From contig JBEVJC010000029.1 in assembly GCA_040510375.1 (NCBI GenBank), positions 1 to 35,660 of the forward strand: a stretch of DNA of 35,660 bases, written 5' to 3'. The position numbers and the translations under genes are program-made. A model generated the notes under the pieces. That model did no database searches. It worked only from the letters and a program-made list of their open reading frames with translations, and was not told the DNA's origin. This DNA is from JBEVJC01 sp040510375 (GTDB lineage Bacteria; Bacteroidota; Bacteroidia; Chitinophagales; Chitinophagaceae). This document shows, in pieces, positions 16,263-25,029 of the stretch; positions within the stretch are counted from its first letter, which is position 1, and every line of letters starts with the position of its first letter.

Positions 16263-17912
16263 ATGTCTAAATACATTTTCGTTACAGGTGGTGTTACCTC
16301 TTCATTGGGAAAAGGAATCATCGCCGCCTCTCTTGCCAAACTACTTCAGGCAAGAGGGTTAAGAGTTACCATCCAGAAATTTGATCCCTATATCAATGTG
16401 GATCCCGGAACCCTCAACCCCTATGAACACGGGGAGTGTTTTGTAACAGAAGACGGTGCAGAAACCGATCTCGACCTTGGACACTACGAACGTTACCTTA
16501 ATATTTTCACCTCCCAGGCAAATAATGTGACTACCGGTCGCATCTACCAGACTGTTATCAATAAGGAACGTGAAGGTGCCTATCTCGGTAAAACGGTTCA
16601 GGTGGTACCACATATCACCGATGAAATCAAACGCCGGATGCTGGAACTTGGCCAGGATGATAAGTATGATGTGGTTATCACCGAAATCGGAGGTACCGTT
16701 GGCGATATTGAAAGCCTGCCCTTTGTAGAGGCGGTGCGTCAGTTGCAATGGGAACTGCCCGAAGAAGATACGGTGGTGGTTCACCTGACCCTGATACCTT
16801 ATCTCAAGGCAGCAAAGGAACTGAAGACAAAACCAACACAGCACAGTGTACGGATGCTCAGCCAGGAAGGTGTTCACCCCGATATTATTGTCTGCCGCAC
16901 CGAACGTTCACTGACGCCCGAATTAAAAAGGAAGATCGCGTTGTTCTGCAACGTGAAACCCGAAGCAGTGATCGAAGCAGCAGATGCACCAAGTATTTAT
17001 GAGGTTCCCCTGCTGATGCAACGGGAAAAACTGGATGTGATCTGCCTCAAAAAAATGAATATCACCGGGTACAGGGAACCGGAACTGATCCGCTGGAAAG
17101 AATTCCTGGATAAACTGAAATACCCCAAGAGTAAGGTCACCATTGGCCTTATCGGTAAATACCTTGAACTGCAGGACGCCTATAAATCGATACTGGAATC
17201 ATTTGTCCATGCCGGCGCAGTAAATGAATGCCAGGTGCAGATCGTAAATGTGCACAGTGAATATATTACTGCCAATAACGTGTCGGAGAAACTGGCCGGC
17301 CTGGACGGACTGCTTGTAGCTCCCGGTTTTGGTATGCGCGGAGTGGAGGGAAAAATCACTGCCGTGAAATTTGCCCGTGAAAAAGACCTTCCATTCTTTG
17401 GGATCTGCCTGGGTATGCAAATGGCCGTGATTGAATATGCAAGGAATGTACTGGGACTTACCAATGCCCATTCAACCGAGATGGATCCGCAAACACCCGA
17501 ACCTGTAATCGACCTGATGGACGAACAGAAACAGGTTACTGCAAAAGGTGGCACCATGCGCCTGGGTGCATATCCATGTGATATCCGTGAGGATTCACTG
17601 GCCTATACTATTTATGGAAAAAAACAGGTAAGCGAACGCCATCGTCACCGCTGGGAGTTCAATAATAAATACCTCGACCTGTTTGAAAAATCGGGCATGC
17701 GTGCAAGTGGAAAGAACCCCGGTTCGGGACTGGTGGAGATTGTTGAGCTGCCCGAACATCCCTTCTTTATTGGCGTGCAATACCACCCCGAACTGAAGAG
17801 TACGGTGGAAAATCCGCAGCCGATTTTCGTTCATTTTATCAAAGCTGCCAAGGCCCATGCTGAAGCACAGAGTCCGGTTAAAACCACGTTTCTGCAAGAA
17901 ACCCTGGGCTGA
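16263..17912 (+). CDS. pyrG: CTP synthase
   Basis: PyrG aminates UTP to CTP with glutamine as nitrogen donor. The 549 residues comprise the amidoligase domain (start SKYIFVTGGVTSSLGKGI, then QKFDPYINVDPGTLNPYEHG and EIGGTVGDIESLPF) and a class I glutaminase domain from about residue 295, with LVAPGFGMRG, the nucleophile Cys in FGICLGMQMAV, SERHRHRWEFNN and the His/Glu of VQYHPELKS. The start at 16263 gives the conserved N-terminus. pyrG followed by yidC is an order I recall from many Bacteroidota, but here a terminator separates them. Confidence 0.98.
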   Translation: MSKYIFVTGGVTSSLGKGIIAASLAKLLQARGLRVTIQKFDPYINVDPGTLNPYEHGECFVTEDGAETDLDLGHYERYLNIFTSQANNVTTGRIYQTVINKEREGAYLGKTVQVVPHITDEIKRRMLELGQDDKYDVVITEIGGTVGDIESLPFVEAVRQLQWELPEEDTVVVHLTLIPYLKAAKELKTKPTQHSVRMLSQEGVHPDIIVCRTERSLTPELKRKIALFCNVKPEAVIEAADAPSIYEVPLLMQREKLDVICLKKMNITGYREPELIRWKEFLDKLKYPKSKVTIGLIGKYLELQDAYKSILESFVHAGAVNECQVQIVNVHSEYITANNVSEKLAGLDGLLVAPGFGMRGVEGKITAVKFAREKDLPFFGICLGMQMAVIEYARNVLGLTNAHSTEMDPQTPEPVIDLMDEQKQVTAKGGTMRLGAYPCDIREDSLAYTIYGKKQVSERHRHRWEFNNKYLDLFEKSGMRASGKNPGSGLVEIVELPEHPFFIGVQYHPELKSTVENPQPIFVHFIKAAKAHAEAQSPVKTTFLQETLG

Positions 17913-17934
17913 TCAAACAGCCCTGATTTATACG

Positions 17935-17981
17935 AAACCCGCAGCTGCCACCCGTAATTACGGTGGCAACTGCGGGTTTTT
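17935..17981 (+). terminator. Rho-independent terminator of pyrG
   Basis: A long interrupted stem (AAACCCGCAG with CTGCGGGTTT, then TGCCAC with its complement) is followed by a T-rich tail. It lies 23 bases after the pyrG stop. Confidence 0.9.
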
Positions 17982-18106
17982 ATTTTCAGGGAGATGCTGA
18001 AACCCTTAATGGGCGGGCATTCTGCAGGCCGGCGGTTAAACATCGCTGTTCACCGAAAATAGGACGGTACAACTCATCCGTCCGACCTACTATAGGCCTA
18101 AAAACC

Positions 18107-18114
18107 TATCTTTG
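18107..18114 (+). promoter_or_regulatory. -7 promoter element for yidC
   Basis: TATCTTTG is a perfect TAnnTTTG located 23 bases before the yidC ATG. No clear -33 at the normal distance. Confidence 0.6.
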
Positions 18115-18137
18115 CGATCTTTAAAATTTCCATTTAC

Positions 18138-19982
18138 ATGAAGTTTGATCGTAGTACCATCATAGGTTTTGTAGTCCTGGCCCTGTTGTTTTTCGGGTAT
18201 TTCTATTATAATAACAAGGAGCAGGCAATCATGCTGAAAGAGAAGGAACGCACCGACTCAATCGCAGCTGCCAACCGGCCAAAACCGGATACACTGGCCT
18301 TCCGGCAGGACTCTATCAGGTCCGATTCAAACAACCGCATTATCCGTTCGGGTTACTTCCAGAGTTCCATCAGTGGCACCGAAGAGATCGCTTACCTGGA
18401 GAATGATGTATTCCGCGTTGCCTTTACCAGCAAGGGTGGCCAGCCCAAATGGGTTGAGCTGAAGAAATTCAAGAATATGGATAGTGGTCATGTCCGGCTG
18501 GCCAGTATGCCTCATGATAAAATCAGTTATATCGTAAGCACCGGTGAAAACAAAACTGCTGAATCAGCCGAACTTCTTTTCCCCGGTATTGATTCGGTGA
18601 CAAACAGTGATGGTTCAAAAACCATTTCGTTTACACTTGCTTCGGCCGACTCTGCAGCACCATCGTCCATCGTACACCGTTTTACTATCCGTCCGGGTCA
18701 GTACATGATCGATTTCGGGGTCGAAATGTCGGGCGCCAACCGGTTACTGACGCAAGGCGTTATGAATCTTACCTGGGCGTACACCGCTGCCCAGCAGGAA
18801 TCGGATATCGATTTTGAAAAACAGAATACCCAGATCGGATATATTGAAGACAATGAATTTGACTACCATACCATTGCCCGCACAAGTGATGTCAGTTTTG
18901 ACCAACCGGTAAAATGGGTGGGTGTACGCCAGCGTTTTTTCAACACTTTCCTGATCGCGGATAAGGAATTTGCTTCCGGTAAAATGGATTGGGTAATTCC
19001 ACCGGATGATAAAAAAATTGTGGTGGAATCCACTACCAACCTGCGTCTGCAGCTGGATAACTCGGCCACACAAAAGATCGGTTTTAAATTGTTTTATGGT
19101 CCGGCCGATTTTAATACACTTAAAAAGTATGATCTCAGGCTTGATAAACTTATCAACCTCGGCCAGGGCATCTATTCCTTCGTGCGCCCGCTGAACCGTT
19201 ATATTGTATTACCGGTTTGGGATTTTATTAAATCCTTTGTAGGTAATTTCGGATGGGTTATTGCCTTCCTTACCTTATTCATCCGTCTGGTAATTTCGCC
19301 ACTTTCATACAAGAGTTATCTCAGTGGTGCCAAGATGAAAGCACTGCGTCCGGAGATTGCGTTGCTGAAAGAAAAACACGGCACCGACCAGCAGGCAATG
19401 AGTATGGACCAGATGAAATTATTCCGCGAAGCCGGTGTGAATCCATTGGGTGGCTGTATCCCTGCACTGCTGCAGATCCCGATCTTCTTTGCGTTGTATA
19501 GTTTCTTCAGTTCTAACGTTGATCTTCGCGGGGCCGATTTCCTTTGGGCAAAAGATCTTTCCGCATTCGACAGTTTCATCACATTTGGTGTGAACATTCC
19601 TTTGCTGGGCGGACACCTTAGCCTGTTCACCATTACTGCAGTTCTGACCAGCCTGCTGATCTCGATCTACAGTATGAGTATGTCGCCCGACCAGAGTAAC
19701 CCCGTGCTGAAGTATATGCCGTATATCTTCCCCATATTCCTGTTGTTTATCTTTAATAAACTTCCATCGGCCCTCACCTGGTATTATACCGTGTCAAATA
19801 TTATCACCCTGATCCTTCAGTTTGTAATCCAGAATTATATCATCGATCATAACAAAATCCTGATGAAGATCGACGAGAACCGGAAAAAGCCAAAGACGAA
19901 AAGCAAGTGGCAGGAACGGATGGAACAAATGCAGGAACAGCAGAAAAAAATGAAAGAAACCCAGCAGAAAGGGAAAAAGTAA
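18138..19982 (+). CDS. yidC: Membrane protein insertase YidC
   Basis: YidC inserts and folds inner-membrane proteins, alone or with SecYEG. The 614 residues follow the Gram-negative plan: a first membrane segment (about 8-25, IGFVVLALLFFGYFYY), a large periplasmic beta-rich domain to about 350, then five conserved C-terminal membrane segments. FLTLFIRLVISPLSYKS carries the conserved Arg of the hydrophilic groove, and GVNPLGGCIPALLQIPIFFALYSFF is the second YidC signature. The last 35 residues are strongly basic with Gln/Met/Lys, a tail that may contact the ribosome. It has its own promoter and terminator. SecA, SecY or rnpA are not nearby. Confidence 0.97.
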   Translation: MKFDRSTIIGFVVLALLFFGYFYYNNKEQAIMLKEKERTDSIAAANRPKPDTLAFRQDSIRSDSNNRIIRSGYFQSSISGTEEIAYLENDVFRVAFTSKGGQPKWVELKKFKNMDSGHVRLASMPHDKISYIVSTGENKTAESAELLFPGIDSVTNSDGSKTISFTLASADSAAPSSIVHRFTIRPGQYMIDFGVEMSGANRLLTQGVMNLTWAYTAAQQESDIDFEKQNTQIGYIEDNEFDYHTIARTSDVSFDQPVKWVGVRQRFFNTFLIADKEFASGKMDWVIPPDDKKIVVESTTNLRLQLDNSATQKIGFKLFYGPADFNTLKKYDLRLDKLINLGQGIYSFVRPLNRYIVLPVWDFIKSFVGNFGWVIAFLTLFIRLVISPLSYKSYLSGAKMKALRPEIALLKEKHGTDQQAMSMDQMKLFREAGVNPLGGCIPALLQIPIFFALYSFFSSNVDLRGADFLWAKDLSAFDSFITFGVNIPLLGGHLSLFTITAVLTSLLISIYSMSMSPDQSNPVLKYMPYIFPIFLLFIFNKLPSALTWYYTVSNIITLILQFVIQNYIIDHNKILMKIDENRKKPKTKSKWQERMEQMQEQQKKMKETQQKGKK

Positions 19983-20012
19983 GCGCATTTTAGTTAATTT
20001 ACTCATAACAGA

Positions 20013-20049
20013 TCCGGGTGTGAACGTAGTAACACCCGGATTTTTTTTA
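20013..20049 (+). terminator. Rho-independent terminator of yidC
   Basis: A perfect 10-bp stem ATCCGGGTGT/ACACCCGGAT with a 10-base loop runs into seven further T. Confidence 0.92.
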
Positions 20050-20095
20050 ACAGGGTGGTCGCTGCAACGCCACGGCACCAGTCCCCGTCTTTTAT

Positions 20096-20767
20096 ATGAA
20101 TAATCAAAAACTAATGAAAAAGTTCCTGTCAGTCGTTTTATCAGTCATTGCCCTGGCTACCGCTTCCGGCGTAGCCGCGCAAAAGAAACTGACCGAGGCG
20201 ACTATCACCTATGATATCGTGATCAATACCAATAACCCCAGTCCCCAGGCAGCCGACCTGCTCGACGGAGCAGTCAGTATCATTTACCTGAAAGGAAATT
20301 CAAGCCGTTCCGAAATGCGGAGCAGCCTTGGTACACAGTCGACCATTGTCGACGGAAAAACAGGTAACGTGACCATCCTGAAAGATTATGGCGAACAGAA
20401 ATACATGATCAGCCTTACTCCTGAAAACTGGAAAGCATCCAATAAAAAATACGAGGGGATAAAATTCAAATACGAAGACGATTATAAAACCATTGCTGGT
20501 TACAATTGCCAGAAAGCAACAGGTATACTGGCCGATGGCAGCACGTTTACCGTATATTTTACCAGGGACCTGGTGCCCGTCAACAAGGACTTTCAATACC
20601 TCAATAAAGACCTGCCCGGACTTGCCCTGCAATATGAAGCTACCCTGGGAAAACAAAAGGTTACCTATACCGTATCAAATGTAAATTTCAGTCCGGTGCC
20701 AGCCGCGAAATTTGACCTGCCCAAATCCGGTTACCGGATAGTGACATTTGATGAAACGAAACAATGA
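20096..20767 (+). CDS. Secreted GLPGLI/DUF4412-like protein
   Basis: The protein starts with a Sec signal peptide (MKKFLSVVLSVIALATASGVAAQ) and continues with a beta-rich domain. The middle KTIAGYNCQKATGILADG followed by FTVYFTRDLVP and KDLPGLALQYE is the pattern of the Bacteroidota GLPGLI/DUF4412 secreted proteins, whose function is unknown. The mature protein of about 195 residues fits that group. Two starts are possible: ATG 20096 and ATG 20114; the second gives the more usual short signal-peptide N-terminus. It is a single gene after the yidC terminator. It may be a lipid-associated or surface protein, but nothing in the sequence says which. Confidence 0.75.
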   Translation: MNNQKLMKKFLSVVLSVIALATASGVAAQKKLTEATITYDIVINTNNPSPQAADLLDGAVSIIYLKGNSSRSEMRSSLGTQSTIVDGKTGNVTILKDYGEQKYMISLTPENWKASNKKYEGIKFKYEDDYKTIAGYNCQKATGILADGSTFTVYFTRDLVPVNKDFQYLNKDLPGLALQYEATLGKQKVTYTVSNVNFSPVPAAKFDLPKSGYRIVTFDETKQ

Positions 20768-20856
20768 TAATGCTGGGGAGGCCTGGGTCTAAAATATAAA
20801 AACCGGCATCAGGGCCGGAACGAAGGAATCAAAAAACGAAGGAATCAAAAAAGGGA

Positions 20857-21234
20857 TCAGAAATTAATATTAACTGTAGCACCCCTGACCTGATTCTGGG
20901 CAGAAAGGTTAAGGGAAACTTTTTTCTTTACTGGAAGAACATAAGTAGTGCGGCCCTGCTGAAAGGTTACTACGGTATTCAGGTTGATGAATTTGTCGTT
21001 TGAAACGGTAGCCATTACCTGGTTGCCACGGAATTTGTATCCTGAACGCAGGGAGAACGCACCTGGTTTTACCGAACTTGGATTTGCGAGTAATTTCTTG
21101 CCTGGTTTTTCCTTTTCCCTGTTTACCGATCCACTGCTGAATGTAGCAAAAGACGATACCGAAAAAGCAAAAACACCGAAGGTTAAAACCAGTTTTTTAA
21201 CTGCAGTGGCTGATATGGAAAATACATGTTTCAA
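20857..21234 (-). CDS. Small secreted protein of unknown function
   Basis: I do not recognise this protein. It has a signal-peptide-like N-terminus (VKKLVLTFGVFAFSVSSFA) followed by about 95 residues rich in Ser, Lys, Val and Asn, ending NQVRGATVNINF, which suggests beta strands. There is no ATG before the signal peptide: TTG at 21234 (giving MKHVFSISATAVKKL) or GTG at 21252 must be used; I chose TTG because the protein-like sequence starts there. The gene faces the preceding GLPGLI-like gene and lies alone. Such small secreted proteins are common in this family and are often of unknown role. Confidence 0.6.
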   Translation of the reverse strand: MKHVFSISATAVKKLVLTFGVFAFSVSSFATFSSGSVNREKEKPGKKLLANPSSVKPGAFSLRSGYKFRGNQVMATVSNDKFINLNTVVTFQQGRTTYVLPVKKKVSLNLSAQNQVRGATVNINF

Positions 21235-21487
21235 TCTGAAGCAAAATAACACTAAATAAATGATAAAATCAAACCGCTTATCCTAAAACTTTAATATACT
21301 ATTAACGCACAGTCGGGTCATTTGTTACAACGTCAGCAATGTTTTTTATCCGAATTTTGCACAGCTGGGGAAAACAAATAGGCTTCACATATAGGAGATT
21401 TTAGATAACTTGTTGATAGTAACCGGAAACCATCCGGTAAGAACCACAGACCCGGAATTTGATTTTTGTACCTTAAACCCGCAATGC

Positions 21488-22906
21488 ATGAAAGATAACT
21501 CATACCAGGAGGATCGGGAACAGATGAGAGAGCTGCTCAGACAGTACGAAGATCTCCGCACCGGGAGGAAACACAGTTTTATTGACGAAGATTCCTTTGA
21601 ACGTATAATCAGCTATTTTGAAGAAAGGGACGAGATTGCCAGGGCCCTGGAAGCAGCCAATCTCGCTATTGAACAATATCCTTTTTCTTCAGGACTCCTC
21701 ATCTGCAAGGCAGATACCCTGATCGGTAATAAACGGTACCGCGAAGCACTTGACGTGCTTGACCAGGCCGGTTTGTTCGACAGCAGCGATATCAATCTGT
21801 ACATCCTGAAAACCGATGCCTGCCTTGCACTGGATAAACAGGATAAAGCCGTCGAGATCCTCAGTGAAGCACTTGAACGTTTTGAAGGGGAAGAGAAAAT
21901 CGAACTTCTTTTCGAACTGGCGGATGTATATGACGACTACGAGGAATTTGATAAAGTGTTTGATTGCCTGCGGATGGTCCTTGAACAGGATCCCACCAAT
22001 GAAGAAGCCCTTTACAAGATTTGTTTCTGGACCGATTTCACCGGTCGCAATGAAGAAAGTATCCGGTTGCATCTGAGTATCATCGATGATTACCCATACA
22101 GTGAACTCGCCTGGTTCAACCTGGCAGCGGCCTATCAGGGTCTCAAACTTTATGAGAAAGCAATTGACGCATACCAGTATGCCATTGTTATCGAAGAAAA
22201 GTTCGATTATGCCTACCGCAATATGGGTGATGCCTATATCCGGCTCCGCAAATACAAGGAAGCGATTGAGGCCCTGGAGAAAGTGACAGAACTTTCAAAA
22301 CCGGAAGTGGTGATCTATGAGGCAATGGGCCATTGTTATGACAAACTCAAAAATTTTGCACAGGCGCGTTTTTATTACCGCAAGGCCAGTCACCTTAACC
22401 AGGAGGACAGCAAACTGATATATAAAGTAGCCTGCACTTATTATAATGAAGGAAACTTCAGCTCCGCCATAAAACAACTGGAGAACGCCCTCAAGATGCA
22501 TCGCCTCCAGTCGGAATACAACCTGCTGATGGGCGAATGTAAACTGGAGACCGGTCAGGTAAAAGAAGCGATTCAGTTTTTCGGGGTGGTAGTCCGTTCG
22601 CGGCCCCGCAGTGCCGGCGGATGGGAAGCATTACTCCGCTGCCTGATCCGCAGTAATATGCCCGATGAAGCGCTCGACCAGGTCAATGCCGCGTTGCGCG
22701 CCACCAACCAGAAGCCTTTATTCTTTTACTACCAGGCAGCTGCCATGCTCAAATCGGGCAGGTTAAAGGAAGGCCTCGTTGTGCTGGAATCCGCGCTGCA
22801 GGCTTCTCCCAGACATCTGAAAAAATTCCTGGAACTCGATCCTTCCTGGTTGCGTAATCAACTGGTGGTGGAAGTGATCGCACGTAATAAAAAGAAAAAA
22901 ACCTGA
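21488..22906 (+). CDS. Tetratricopeptide-repeat protein
   Basis: The 472 residues are almost wholly TPR helices. Clear repeats are AWFNLAAAYQGLKLYEKAID, YRNMGDAYIRLRKYKEAIEA, YEAMGHCYDKLKNFAQARFY and YNLLMGECKLETGQVKEAIQ. There is no signal peptide or membrane segment, so it is probably a cytoplasmic scaffold. The ATG at 21488 is chosen because MKDNSYQEDREQMRELL fits a soluble helical start; the frame is open 26 codons further upstream. In Bacteroidota I recall such a TPR gene beside comA-like and aroE genes, but its role is not known. The last codons and the stop lie inside the terminator stem. Confidence 0.85.
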   Translation: MKDNSYQEDREQMRELLRQYEDLRTGRKHSFIDEDSFERIISYFEERDEIARALEAANLAIEQYPFSSGLLICKADTLIGNKRYREALDVLDQAGLFDSSDINLYILKTDACLALDKQDKAVEILSEALERFEGEEKIELLFELADVYDDYEEFDKVFDCLRMVLEQDPTNEEALYKICFWTDFTGRNEESIRLHLSIIDDYPYSELAWFNLAAAYQGLKLYEKAIDAYQYAIVIEEKFDYAYRNMGDAYIRLRKYKEAIEALEKVTELSKPEVVIYEAMGHCYDKLKNFAQARFYYRKASHLNQEDSKLIYKVACTYYNEGNFSSAIKQLENALKMHRLQSEYNLLMGECKLETGQVKEAIQFFGVVVRSRPRSAGGWEALLRCLIRSNMPDEALDQVNAALRATNQKPLFFYYQAAAMLKSGRLKEGLVVLESALQASPRHLKKFLELDPSWLRNQLVVEVIARNKKKKT

Positions 22907-22926
22907 TCCGGCCGGATCAGGTTTTT
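22897..22926. terminator. Palindromic terminator overlapping the TPR stop codon
   Basis: AAAAACCTGATCCGG (22897-22911) is followed directly by its exact reverse complement, ending in five T. The TGA stop of the TPR gene is at 22904-22906, inside the stem. The stem is symmetrical and could act in both directions. Confidence 0.8.
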
Positions 22927-22954
22927 CTTCCGTTCTTCTAAAGCTATTCTTTCC

Positions 22955-22962
22955 TATTTTTG
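22955..22962 (+). promoter_or_regulatory. -7 promoter element for comA-aroE
   Basis: TATTTTTG is a perfect TAnnTTTG, 75 bases before the comA-like ATG and just after the TPR terminator. Confidence 0.55.
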
Positions 22963-23037
22963 CCCGCCGTTTAAACCGTACCCTCCAGGGTCGGTAACGA
23001 AGGAACCTGTTTGCTCCGATAACTTAATAAAACCAGC

Positions 23038-23802
23038 ATGAATTTTAATTTAACCCAGATGCCCGACCGTTTTACAAGACCACGTACGTCGGGACTGACC
23101 ATGGTAATGGACAAGGGACTTAGTATCAATGAAGCGAAAAACTTTCTAAGCGTATCCCATCCGCACGTAGATATTATTAAACTTGGTTTTGGTACCTCTT
23201 ATGTTACTCCCGACCTGCGTGAAAAAATCTCCCTTTATAAATCATACAACCTGCCCGTTTATTTCGGCGGAACCTTGTTTGAAGCATTCCTGGTCCGTAA
23301 TCAGCTGGAGGATTATATCAGTACCTGCCGCGACTTCGAAATTGACTACATGGAAGTAAGTGATGGCTCCATTACCATCCCCCATTCTGAAAAATGTGGT
23401 TACATAGAAAAACTTACCAAATACGGCACCGTACTGAGTGAAGTAGGCAGCAAGGATGCAGCCCATATCATCCCCCCCTATAAATGGATTGAACTGATGC
23501 GTGCCGAACTCAGCGCAGGCGCTGAATATGTAATTGCAGAAGCACGTGAGGCAGGTAATGTGGGAATCTATCGCGGATCCGGTGAAGTAAGGGAAGGCCT
23601 GGTACAGGAAATCCTCACCCAGATCCCCGCAGAAAAAATCCTCTGGGAAGCACCTCAGAAAGCCCAGCAACTTTATTTTATCGAACTGATCGGATGTAAT
23701 GTGAACCTCGGTAATATAGCACCAACTGAAGTAATTGCGATGGAAGCAATGCGGGTTGGACTCCGCGGCGATACGTTTGACCTGTTTCTCGATAAAAAGT
23801 AA
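23038..23802 (+). CDS. comA: ComA-like phosphosulfolactate synthase
   Basis: ComA joins sulfite to phosphoenolpyruvate to form (2R)-phospho-3-sulfolactate, the first step of one coenzyme M route in archaea. The 254-residue protein has a TIM-barrel with the expected segments: VDIIKLGFGTSYV, YMEVSDGSITIP, VLSEVGSKD, EYVIAEAREAGNVGIYRG and ILWEAPQKAQQLYFIELIG. The start at 23038 gives the conserved N-terminus. aroE begins five bases after its stop, so both are translated from one message. Bacteroidota do not make coenzyme M; a role in supplying sulfolactate or cysteate, for example to sulfonolipids, is an inference. The real substrate has to be tested. Confidence 0.85.
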   Translation: MNFNLTQMPDRFTRPRTSGLTMVMDKGLSINEAKNFLSVSHPHVDIIKLGFGTSYVTPDLREKISLYKSYNLPVYFGGTLFEAFLVRNQLEDYISTCRDFEIDYMEVSDGSITIPHSEKCGYIEKLTKYGTVLSEVGSKDAAHIIPPYKWIELMRAELSAGAEYVIAEAREAGNVGIYRGSGEVREGLVQEILTQIPAEKILWEAPQKAQQLYFIELIGCNVNLGNIAPTEVIAMEAMRVGLRGDTFDLFLDKK

Positions 23803-23807
23803 TCCTG

Positions 23808-24554
23808 ATGCGACTCTACGGCCTGATCGGATCCCCCCTGACCCATTCCTTTTCCGGGAAATATTTTTCTGAAAAGTTTGCCAGGGAAGGGATCACCGGT
23901 TGCCGGTACGAACTTTTTCCGCTTGATTCAATTGATGAATTGCCAGGCCTGCTGGCCAGTAATCCGGAACTCTGCGGTCTCAATGTAACGATCCCATACA
24001 AACAGCAGGTATTGCGGTTTGTACACTATCCTGATGCAGTAGTGCGGCAGGTGGGAGCGGCTAACTGTATCCGGATTATAAATGGTCAGTTGTATGCATA
24101 TAACACCGATGTAACCGGCTTCGAAACATCATTGATGGATAAATGGAATGGCCGGCACCAACGGGCATTGATCCTGGGCACAGGCGGGGCCAGCAAGGCA
24201 GTGGAATATGTACTTCGTAAACTGGCACTGGAAATTTGTTTTGTGTCAAGGAAGCGGTCGGAAAACACCCTCAGTTACGAAGAGATCACTCCCGCCATCC
24301 TGAAAGAATTCACGCTGGTGGTCAATACCACCCCGCTGGGTACATATCCGGCCGTGGAAACCGCTCCTGACCTGCCTTACAATGCTATCACCCGGGATCA
24401 TTATTTCTTCGACCTGGTTTATAATCCGGCGAAAACAAGGTTCCTGGCACTGGCGGAAGAGCAGGGAGCAACTATCCGCAATGGTGCCGATATGCTGGCG
24501 ATCCAGGCAGAAGAAAGCTGGAGGATCTGGAACAACGAACAGGGCGGAATTTAA
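23808..24554 (+). CDS. aroE: Shikimate dehydrogenase
   Basis: AroE reduces 3-dehydroshikimate to shikimate with NADPH in aromatic amino acid synthesis. The shikimate-binding start is GLIGSPLTHSFSGKYF; the catalytic Lys is in LNVTIPYKQQV and its Asp partner in YAYNTDVTGFE. The NADP-binding glycine loop is ILGTGGASKAVEYVL. The C-terminal helix has NGADMLAIQAEESW in place of the usual GxxMLVxQ motif. At 248 residues it is slightly short but complete. It is the second gene of the comA-aroE unit and meets the thioesterase gene tail to tail with 21 bases between. Confidence 0.95.
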   Translation: MRLYGLIGSPLTHSFSGKYFSEKFAREGITGCRYELFPLDSIDELPGLLASNPELCGLNVTIPYKQQVLRFVHYPDAVVRQVGAANCIRIINGQLYAYNTDVTGFETSLMDKWNGRHQRALILGTGGASKAVEYVLRKLALEICFVSRKRSENTLSYEEITPAILKEFTLVVNTTPLGTYPAVETAPDLPYNAITRDHYFFDLVYNPAKTRFLALAEEQGATIRNGADMLAIQAEESWRIWNNEQGGI

Positions 24555-24575
24555 ATCGGATGATAAACTCCCTGG

Positions 24576-25007
24576 TCAGGCGCCCAGTAATTTTTTTGCA
24601 TTTTCCGGGATGGAAACAATTTTTTTAACGGAATAATCAAAACAGACCATGCCGGTCCTGGCCGACGCTACGAGCAACGGACCATTTTCTGTTTCCTTCT
24701 CCAGTTTATAATAGATATCAAAAGCGACCTTCCCCAGGTTGGCAATTGCAGCAGAAGCAATAACTGTTTCGCCGTAATATAATTCCGCCCTGAATTCGAT
24801 ACCCACATCCGACATGATCAGTCCGGCCCCGCCAAAATCAAGTTCAGTAAGACCAAACGCTGCCAGGAACTGCATCCTGATTTCATGGATCATTGCAAGG
24901 ATCGCGTCATTTCCGGCATGACCACCATAATTAAGATCGGTAATACGTACAGGGAAGCGGGTAGTAAAAGGAAAAGTATCGGGCAACACGATCTTAATTC
25001 TGGACAT
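24576..25007 (-). CDS. Hotdog-fold acyl-CoA thioesterase (4HBT/YbgC-like)
   Basis: The 143-residue protein has the 4HBT hotdog pattern: FPVRITDLNYGGHAGNDAILAMIHE, where the Asp before xNxxGH is the usual catalytic region, followed by the strand IEFRAELYYGETVIASAAI. The start at 25007 gives the family N-terminus MSRIKIVLPDTFPF; the frame continues upstream into the anti-sigma gene region and was not used. It is the last gene of a minus-strand group (rdgB, sigma, anti-sigma, thioesterase) and begins 22 bases after the anti-sigma stop. The acyl substrate is unknown. A link to the sigma factor through membrane lipid is possible but not shown. Confidence 0.82.
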   Translation of the reverse strand: MSRIKIVLPDTFPFTTRFPVRITDLNYGGHAGNDAILAMIHEIRMQFLAAFGLTELDFGGAGLIMSDVGIEFRAELYYGETVIASAAIANLGKVAFDIYYKLEKETENGPLLVASARTGMVCFDYSVKKIVSIPENAKKLLGA

Positions 25008-25029
25008 GTGATTGTTTAAATGCCCCGTT

